A DNA stretch of 15,347 nt from assembly GCA_015490255.1 (NCBI GenBank), contig WFYF01000057.1, positions 1 through 15,347 on the forward strand. Reading direction: 5' to 3'. The position numbers and the translations under genes are program-made. This document shows, piece after piece, positions 7,701-13,042 of the stretch (the stretch's first letter is position 1; each line of letters begins with the position of its first letter). Source of the DNA: Caldifarciminota bacterium. GTDB taxonomy: Bacteria; Hydrothermota; Hydrothermia; S141-80. Below the pieces are notes generated by a model. That model was not told the DNA's origin and did not search any database. It saw nothing but the letters and a program-made list of their open reading frames with translations.

Positions 7701-8549
7701 GGGAAGCAGAACCACCCTTCCCCGGACACCTTCCACAAGGGGCAGAGGAACACCAGAGGACTTGCTGATGGAAGCACCTGCAGGGATCTCAAAGACACTC
7801 CAGAGAAATCCACCGATCTGGACTTCTCCTTTCCACACAGGTGCACCGGTCACATTCCACCCTTCCGCCGCAAGCACCGTGTCCTCAAAGGGCAGGGCAG
7901 GATCAAAGAGATCATAGATGAAGAGGTCCTCCTTCACAGCCCGAACGGTATCCCCCCAGAAACGATAAGGAGGGCTGACAATCCGGCTGTCCAGCAGCGT
8001 CGTCTGGAACAGAACCCCGTTCGTCGCCAGCGTATAAACCGCCGATTGCGTCACATCGGTGACATCCGTGGGCGAGAACGCAGATCCCGAAAGATTAAAA
8101 CCGGGAATGGACTTGATCCGCTGGGTGAACCACCGCAGACCACTCGGGGGTGGACCAAGCCCAAAACTCTGGGAACTGGTCACCAGAAGGAGGGTGTCTC
8201 CTCCAAAATACGCAACGTCCACATCCTGCGGAGGAAAGGCCCCCTGTCCGGGATACTGGGTCTGGAGAACAAACTCCTTCCCCGTCAGGTTGTACAGCTG
8301 GTCATTCCACTTGATTCCGAACACACCCGTATCCCCGACAATCCCCCAGAGTCCGACGCCGTCCACCTCTTCCATCTGGGAAAGCACATAGAAATTCTGG
8401 GTTACCGTGTCAACCCGGAAAAGCCCCCTGTAATACGTGCGATCTCCCTCATCGTAATACCAGAGGGAGTCAAACGTGTGGGGTTGAAAAGCCTGGGCCC
8501 CGAGAACCCCGACCCATCCAGCAAGAACAACAAACAGCAGGTTGCGCAT
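4713..8549 (-). CDS. Large secreted multidomain protein: Asp-box repeats, degenerate metallopeptidase-like domain, sorting-type tail (1278 aa)
   Basis: The start is the ATG at 8549; a TTG six bases earlier would leave no room for the AGGAGG at 8556-8561. The signal peptide is MRNLLFVVLAGWVGVLGAQA (1-20). Residues about 390-540 carry Asp-boxes SSDGGSSF (near 443-450) and SVDGGQTW (near 485-492) in a YCF48/BNR-like propeller segment. From about 590 (DLDGDPRVVLLLADMGYD) to 810 the layout follows the M30/Peptidase_MA-type gluzincins, including REVAVLDIAH and WLLEGIARYAEY (near 699-710, with the usual downstream Glu). The spot where HExxH is expected reads RALAK (near 682-686), so zinc binding is probably lost. 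Residues about 1080-1190 (VRVRIPEGAVERPEW, then AISLRKPAEITM and LGLFAVVEG) resemble a ZU5-like module. The last 80 or so residues are a sorting/FlgD-type domain with DGLGRRV and GVYFLRM. The stop of the preceding lipoprotein gene directly abuts its ribosome binding site. It is probably a cell-surface binding protein; the propeller and tail calls are firmer than the peptidase call. Confidence 0.82.
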   Translation of the reverse strand: MRNLLFVVLAGWVGVLGAQAFQPHTFDSLWYYDEGDRTYYRGLFRVDTVTQNFYVLSQMEEVDGVGLWGIVGDTGVFGIKWNDQLYNLTGKEFVLQTQYPGQGAFPPQDVDVAYFGGDTLLLVTSSQSFGLGPPPSGLRWFTQRIKSIPGFNLSGSAFSPTDVTDVTQSAVYTLATNGVLFQTTLLDSRIVSPPYRFWGDTVRAVKEDLFIYDLFDPALPFEDTVLAAEGWNVTGAPVWKGEVQIGGFLWSVFEIPAGASISKSSGVPLPLVEGVRGRVVLLPRSGDVFELALGSEIRMISDGAEVQIVSGGDTVTVDTLGALRTVADLQFRVTAETLLVNYGTTPAIARVLSGGETIDQVSLSVSGGAVLLDRVTFEVDASEIEPVPGGSFGLWVGTSIGLFRFDGTTWTSTGFSDPVDDVVVFSQNAQKVLVLSGGKVFLSSDGGSSFNDVTPVSEGDEVRKVVGTPDGSRLLAATSDGLYLSVDGGQTWNAVQTSMDRWVPEAWAKDVRDVLWKGDSLIMVVNRGGVFASSSGFGALEEWNYSGVRPTFLDPDRRDVLVRVLEDSTFTVNGNTYNGLWSALQALLGAPGNDLDGDPRVVLLLADMGYDLTAGLENNQRIPSYETVNPGLWQGSPYAMGREVAVLDIAHREGDFNLPIDYGLPEDPGNPNLRNGFNAVVRALAKTLALTHNLTTPRWLLEGIARYAEYGVFFGGDSDPDTTLTEVGFAESYGFTDFPAVWSLEASEPVYYRNARYAFLQFLRDVTSDFSVKAMLLSGDPVDYITSTTGMTFSELLEAFADSLAGGRIDWLPNVEPVMIYVEEVSGRGRFFSDLPVFVATGEVRAVPMVGYMWGRYTFSDDTQIDTLFVNVTAGEELSLRLYLMNAPGDVTLLGAATVNGDRDTAFVLNQSVQSGQEIWVAVIWSDSTRGVRQRLRATSVRLVLSDTSWALPPVDTVKYLITQDPLYSNRMLFRALTSQPVYVESEFWPTEVVPPEAVLIREVESDRFGAVDTSFTIVTPEQPVYVDPGVRLFNYQTQFTERGKEVWIFARDAYGRAVLDHTEFFQPLELEPGQTFVASAEGVRVRIPEGAVERPEWAVVREIEDPEVFVDYLSGLNASPVKMIQVGSAAISLRKPAEITMEGVPAGARVYRFTPQGWEEVSAVPAGANRIKVQTYGLGLFAVVEGQEIPVSLQVRLLSPMLRRGQPARIFLALPDARSVRVEVMDGLGRRVRTFSRRFQAGFHEIQLPTRDMATGVYFLRMRVGQEGNTSRVVVLP

Positions 8550-8555
8550 GCTCAA

Positions 8556-8561
8556 CCTCCT
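8556..8561 (-). promoter_or_regulatory. Ribosome binding site fixing the start of the 1278-aa protein
   Basis: AGGAGG lies directly after the TAA of the lipoprotein gene and six bases before the ATG at 8549. The alternative TTG at 8555 abuts it and is too close to be used. The arrangement suggests translational coupling of the two genes. Confidence 0.8.
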
Positions 8562-9734
8562 TTAGAGACCACAGACCTGACGGGCCTTATCCAGGCCCTG
8601 ATAAAGGTCAACCAGATCTTCCAGGGTCGCCGTAAAGAATGGGCTCAGGGGAGTCTCTCCAGCAGAAACCAGAACCGCATTCAGGTCAGCCACTGCGTTG
8701 TAATAGAGAAACGCGCTGATGGCAGCCTCGGCTGCGCCCACCCGGAGATAGCACTCCGAAAAATAGCGTCCCCAATCCACCAGACCCGGAACCGGCTCAA
8801 AGCTGTATCCACCTTTCTCTTCCGCAAGCTGGAGGGCCGCCTGGAAATAGGACAGCGCCAGCACCCGCTTGAGAGGATCATCCCCTCCCTGGAGAAAACT
8901 GGCAAGGCCCAGCACATGATAAGCAAGGATGTGAAGGTCCGTAACCGGAGACAGCCCATTGCGAACGAGCACCAGCCCGGAAATGCCGTCGCTGGGCCGG
9001 GGGAAGTCCACCACCCGATCAATGGAGACCGTCTGAAACTCATACACCGTGTCCACCACCAGAGTTTCTCCCGGGACGTAATAAAGCGTCTCTACCGTGA
9101 ACCCCACAACGGTGGTTGAATCCACATAGGGATAGGTGGAGATCACCCCACCCACCGGATCCGGAAACGCCACATAAAGCGTCTCCCCGTTCCATCCCCT
9201 CATGAGAAACGCCACAGTCTCTCCGACGAACCCTAGGGGAACCTGGCCCTGCGCCAGTCCATCGGCCAGGGTCCGGTCCGTCGCATCCAGAAGACGAAGA
9301 TTCAACCACCACATGCCTTCCTGAAACACCTGGGCCCCTACGGGAATAAAGGGGTCGGAAAGAATCAGACGGGCTTCCAGTTCAGGACCTGCCTGATCCT
9401 GAAGGGTATCTGCAACCAGCAGGGTTTCCCGAACATCAAAGGGTTCTCCGATCAGAGAAAGCGCAATTCTCGCATTGGCCTGAACGTTTGAAAACTTGGA
9501 AAGGGGAACCTGCGCGAGAGAAAGGGCAAGGTAAATCTCCGGACGGGTGGCATCCACATATTTCAGAATGGAGTCAAACTTGGCCTCCGCCGTGGCATAA
9601 TCTCCCCGGGCATAAGCCTGCCAGCCCTCCTCAAAAAGGCGGTCAAAGGTCACGCCGATAATCTCGGGATTCTCCGCCTTCGGGGCACAGGCCGCCGCCC
9701 CCAACACAAGTCCGAAGAGAAAGAAACGTTTCAT
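8562..9734 (-). CDS. TPR-type outer-membrane lipoprotein, 390 aa
   Basis: Residues 1-16 (MKRFFLFGLVLGAAAC) are a lipoprotein signal with the lipid-accepting Cys at 16. The next residues are A and P rather than Asp, so nothing argues for inner-membrane retention. Residues about 30-75 (FEEGWQAYARGDYATAEAKF and the following helix) match a tetratricopeptide repeat; a second helical repeat region is near 285-375 (DDPLKRVLALSYFQAALQLAEE, ECYLRVGAAEAAISAFLYYNAVADL). Between them lies a beta-rich segment of about 200 residues that I do not recognise. TPR lipoproteins usually act as scaffolds for outer-membrane complexes. The start overlaps the stop of the PorV-like gene by four bases (ATGA) with GGGAGG at 9741-9746, so the two are translationally coupled and probably made in fixed ratio. 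An association with the neighbouring barrel and receptor is inferred from position only. Confidence 0.8.
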   Translation of the reverse strand: MKRFFLFGLVLGAAACAPKAENPEIIGVTFDRLFEEGWQAYARGDYATAEAKFDSILKYVDATRPEIYLALSLAQVPLSKFSNVQANARIALSLIGEPFDVRETLLVADTLQDQAGPELEARLILSDPFIPVGAQVFQEGMWWLNLRLLDATDRTLADGLAQGQVPLGFVGETVAFLMRGWNGETLYVAFPDPVGGVISTYPYVDSTTVVGFTVETLYYVPGETLVVDTVYEFQTVSIDRVVDFPRPSDGISGLVLVRNGLSPVTDLHILAYHVLGLASFLQGGDDPLKRVLALSYFQAALQLAEEKGGYSFEPVPGLVDWGRYFSECYLRVGAAEAAISAFLYYNAVADLNAVLVSAGETPLSPFFTATLEDLVDLYQGLDKARQVCGL

Positions 9735-10735
9735 TGGCCACCTCCCTGTCCAAAGACCTGCGAAAAGCCAATCCGGTGAAGCCCATCCATATACCGGGCA
9801 TCGGTGAAACTGTAGTCAATCTGAAACTGACCAACCCGGAAACCAAAGCCAGCACGAACCACGTTGTTCAACCACGAGTTCTCCACACCGCCATATCCCG
9901 TCGCATAGCCCAGACGCAGGAAAAACGTGCCGGCATATGCGTATTCCGCCCCGAAAAAGAAGCGCTCCGCCTGGTTGTTGGGGTGCTCCAGATCCACCGC
10001 CACCGTGAGCCGCTGAACCTCATCCTCAATCGGGTTCATAGCCACACCCAGACGGAACGTCAGAGGAAGAGGATAGGGATCAAAGGATTCCTCCGTTTCC
10101 GTGCGATACACGTATTTTTTGCCCCCGGGACGAAGGTCAGGCCCCAGATTGCGCATGGCCATGCCAAACCGGAATCCCTTCCACTTCAGGTCATACACCG
10201 AACCCACATCAATGGCTACCCCGAGGGCAGAGGTAAAGTCCCCAAACCGCTCATACACAGTCTTGACCTGAACGGCCATTACCGCCCGGTCTGTATAGCG
10301 CCGGGCGTACCCCACGCCTGCCGCGATGTCCGACACCGAAAAGGTCCCAAGATCCTGAATGGTCCCGTCATCCAGCACCGAATAGCCTTCAAACCCTCCC
10401 GAGTTCATGAAACGGGCAAATCCGTAAATCCGCTGATAGGGATCCAGGGGATGAACATAGGAAATTCCGCCGAAATAGGTGGAGACCCAGTAGGGCAGCA
10501 CGGAAACAAACAGGCTTCGCTCATTCACATAGTTCACCCCCGCCGGGTTACCAAAGGGAGACGAGGGGTCCAGCACCGCCGCGGTAAAGGCTCCTCCGAG
10601 GCCTTCAGCCCGGGGCGACAGCTCCACCGAAAGGAACTCCGCCCCCGCCGAGCCCACCCGGCCAAAGGCCAGACCGGAAGTCTCCTGCCCCCAGGCCAGG
10701 CCCACCATGGTCAAAACCAGAAAGATGCGACGCAT
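9731..10735 (-). CDS. PorV/PorQ-family outer-membrane beta-barrel protein, 334 aa
   Basis: The signal peptide is MRRIFLVLTMVGLAWG, with cleavage before QETSG. The mature N-terminus contains the family signature: AEFLSVELSPRAEGLGGAF, a spaced DPSSPFGNPAGVNYV, then alternating aromatic strands and glycine-rich turns throughout (for example VSVLPYWVSTYFGGISYVHP), ending with a GLHRIGFSQVFG strand. The roughly 330-residue length fits this FadL-like barrel family (UPF0164/PorV). In Bacteroidetes PorV receives type IX secretion cargo and passes it to the surface attachment complex. Homologs in other FCB phyla often sit next to TonB-dependent receptors and sorting-domain proteins, as here. The ribosome binding site AGGAGG (10743-10748) directly follows the TAA of the preceding gene. 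No other type IX components (for example SprA, PorK-N, PorU) are in the window, so the exact role is inferred. Confidence 0.85.
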   Translation of the reverse strand: MRRIFLVLTMVGLAWGQETSGLAFGRVGSAGAEFLSVELSPRAEGLGGAFTAAVLDPSSPFGNPAGVNYVNERSLFVSVLPYWVSTYFGGISYVHPLDPYQRIYGFARFMNSGGFEGYSVLDDGTIQDLGTFSVSDIAAGVGYARRYTDRAVMAVQVKTVYERFGDFTSALGVAIDVGSVYDLKWKGFRFGMAMRNLGPDLRPGGKKYVYRTETEESFDPYPLPLTFRLGVAMNPIEDEVQRLTVAVDLEHPNNQAERFFFGAEYAYAGTFFLRLGYATGYGGVENSWLNNVVRAGFGFRVGQFQIDYSFTDARYMDGLHRIGFSQVFGQGGGQ

Positions 10736-10748
10736 CGTCCAACCTCCT

Positions 10749-13025
10749 TTAGCGCAACACCAGGAACTTCTTGATTACATAGTCCCCGGAGGGGGTTTCC
10801 ACACGATAATAATAGATGCCGGTGCGAATCCGCTCGCCGTTCCGGTTGAGAAGGTCCCAGCGCTCCGAACCCGTGCCGTTGTTGTGATCAATCACCTGAA
10901 CAATATCACCGTCCAGCGTCAGAATGGTGATCCGTGCCACCGGAGGCAGGTTCTGAAATTCAATCTCGTTCAGGAGGGCTGTCTTGGACCAGGGCACACT
11001 GCCCCGGAAGGGGTTGGGCACCACACGAACAGCTTCTTTCCAGTTCGTGGTCGTGGTGTCACCAGGCGGAGTCCCCAGATAGACCGGTGTGGGGGCGCCG
11101 GTCTCGCTCTTGCGATAGTTGTCCTTGGAGGACTCCACGCTCACCTGCTTGGCAGGATCCCAGTCAAAAGCCGTGACTGCATAAAAGAGCGGGAATCCTG
11201 GCGGAGCTTCTGCGTCTTTGTATACCCGGGAAAATGGAACTTCCGGAACGTTCTCCCAGCCAAACTGGGACCGAATGGCGTCCTTCTCGGCCTGGGAAAG
11301 AGAAGGGGCAAACATCACTGCAATGGGTGGATCCGTGAACGTCGGCCCATACAGCGCCCGGTAAATGGCGTATCCCGCAAAGTCCACCACTCCCTTGACC
11401 GGATCCGGCGTCACCTCGGCAATGTTATCCCAAACGAGTTTCACCGTGTCTGCAGCAGAATAGCTCAACGTGGGCGAGGGGGGCGGAACGGGAATCTGCC
11501 AGTGGAGATCGGCATCCGGATCCGAAGGATGGGCGGGGTCGCTGACCTGGGCACCACTGTAATAAGCCTGAAGGGCCCGTTCCATCACCTGGCGAAGTCC
11601 GGGAAGCCACGGATTCCCCGGGCGCCACTTGGGATCCACGCCACCGGAAAGCCCCTGTCCCACCGCGCCGACAAACACCAGCTTCAGCGTTTCTCCCGCA
11701 GCCAGGCTGAAAGGTCCCACAGAAAGGAGGAAACGATAGTCAAACTCGCTCGCCCCCAGGTCGTAAGGATGGGGGCCATATTTCCGGAACTTCGTGGCCG
11801 GATGCTGGCCCATCATATACTGATAGCGCTCCGGATCGGACGCGGGGTCGCTCTCCCAGTTCCACCACTGGTGGGCATTGGGCTGGATGATGCGGAATCC
11901 CATCGGACCGACAGAGTCGTTGGGGCTGGGCGGCGCATACATCCAGAGACCACCGATGTAACCGGCACAGGTGCCTCCCTCCCCCGTGTCGTCTCCGGGC
12001 GCCGCAGGATCGTCCCCATCATAGATATAGGACATGTTCCGGGGTATGGCGTAATAATAATAGCCCAGCGTCTGGGCCACGTTGCCACTCTCATCATAGA
12101 TCACCAGCTGCTGACTGTCGGGCATGGGGTTCCCGGTGTTCGCCGCCCAGCGAGCGGTGATTTCCTTCTCCACCGGGTCGTCACCCCAGATGAAATATCC
12201 ATCCGGCACACCGTCACAGGGAGAATAGCCACACACGATGGTGGTGTCCGACAGCACCGCCAGCGTGTCTTCCATGCCCCCCAGCATCAGCGGGCCCCAG
12301 TCTCCCTTCGTGTCTCCATCAAAGGCCACCAGGTCGTCAATGTGGGGGTTGGACGCATCACCACCACACACATCGGAATCAAACACGATGGTGACAAACA
12401 CGGAATCCAGCACCGGCCCCGCACCCGGCACGTCGGCCTTGGAGGGATCATAGGTGATATAGAATTCGTTGGCCAGGAAGTCGTTGTAGGGCTCGTTGGG
12501 CCACTGCATGGTTCGCTGAAGGATCTTCACCCCCAGATGCCGTCCCCCGGTGTTGTACGGGTTGTCCGAGAAATCGTCAAAGACGCGCACCACATCCAGA
12601 GCCCCCTTCCCCGGGCCGATGTATTTAAAGCCGGTCGCCGGATCATTCTCCTCGCTGGGCCCCCATTCCCACGCGCTGTACTCCGCCTGGGTCACATACT
12701 TCACCCCTCCAACCACAGCCCCGAGCCAGAGCCGGCCCTCCCACTGATAGTAGTTGTTCACTCCCGGGGTTCCTCCGGGCCAGGAATAGGAAGGCTGCAC
12801 AGAGTTCGGATCACCGATGGACCCGAAGTTGGACTCCGTGTTCCAGAGCTCCCCCTTGTCCATCACTATGGTCGCCCGGTTGGGACGGGCCGTGGGGACC
12901 GGATCCGTCCCCCGCCCCTGGCCGGCAAGGCCAACCCCGGCGTTTCGGGGGCGCGCAACGCCCGGATCCACCACAGCCAGCATAAGCGCCAGAACATAAA
13001 GGTTACTCCTCAAAGGACGCATCAT
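10749..13025 (-). CDS. Secreted surface protein with fibronectin-like and sorting-type C-terminal domains, 758 aa
   Basis: The start is the ATG at 13025, set by AGGAGG at 13032-13037. A TTG at 13046 would put the ribosome binding site inside the gene. Residues 1-24 (MMRPLRSNLYVLALMLAVVDPGVA) are a signal peptide. The N-terminal part (ELWNTESNFGSIGDPNS, SWPGGTPGVNNYYQWEGRLWLGA) matches a family seen beside TonB-dependent receptors and PorV/PorQ genes in FCB-type genomes. Mid-protein acidic stretches (VFDSDVCGGD, FDGDTKGDW, DGDDPAAPGDDTGEGG) could bind calcium. Four cysteines (near 220, 265, 270 and 353) could form two disulphides. Residues about 525-635 look like a fibronectin III unit (VKLVWD, DFAGYAIYRA, FYAVTAFDWD). 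The C-terminus has VRVVPNPFRGSVPW, a TLDGDIVQ strand, RTGIYYYRVET and a final FLVLR, a classical type A sorting/FlgD-like tail. Its stop overlaps the next gene's ribosome binding region. The function is unknown; the likely role is surface partner of the receptor just upstream. Confidence 0.85.
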   Translation of the reverse strand: MMRPLRSNLYVLALMLAVVDPGVARPRNAGVGLAGQGRGTDPVPTARPNRATIVMDKGELWNTESNFGSIGDPNSVQPSYSWPGGTPGVNNYYQWEGRLWLGAVVGGVKYVTQAEYSAWEWGPSEENDPATGFKYIGPGKGALDVVRVFDDFSDNPYNTGGRHLGVKILQRTMQWPNEPYNDFLANEFYITYDPSKADVPGAGPVLDSVFVTIVFDSDVCGGDASNPHIDDLVAFDGDTKGDWGPLMLGGMEDTLAVLSDTTIVCGYSPCDGVPDGYFIWGDDPVEKEITARWAANTGNPMPDSQQLVIYDESGNVAQTLGYYYYAIPRNMSYIYDGDDPAAPGDDTGEGGTCAGYIGGLWMYAPPSPNDSVGPMGFRIIQPNAHQWWNWESDPASDPERYQYMMGQHPATKFRKYGPHPYDLGASEFDYRFLLSVGPFSLAAGETLKLVFVGAVGQGLSGGVDPKWRPGNPWLPGLRQVMERALQAYYSGAQVSDPAHPSDPDADLHWQIPVPPPSPTLSYSAADTVKLVWDNIAEVTPDPVKGVVDFAGYAIYRALYGPTFTDPPIAVMFAPSLSQAEKDAIRSQFGWENVPEVPFSRVYKDAEAPPGFPLFYAVTAFDWDPAKQVSVESSKDNYRKSETGAPTPVYLGTPPGDTTTTNWKEAVRVVPNPFRGSVPWSKTALLNEIEFQNLPPVARITILTLDGDIVQVIDHNNGTGSERWDLLNRNGERIRTGIYYYRVETPSGDYVIKKFLVLR

Positions 13026-13031
13026 GCCGAA

Positions 13032-13037
13032 CCTCCT
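13032..13037 (-). promoter_or_regulatory. Ribosome binding site fixing the start of the 758-aa protein
   Basis: AGGAGG lies six bases before ATG 13025, while the receptor gene stops at 13043-13045. This rules out the longer TTG start at 13046, which would overlap the receptor stop and precede the site. Confidence 0.8.
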
Positions 13038-13042
13038 TTCTT

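Noticed and set aside
8046..10774. Further long plus-strand frames (8046-9119 and 9734-10774)
   Set aside because: Both lie opposite well-supported minus-strand genes, have shadow-type composition and span gene junctions of the real operon.
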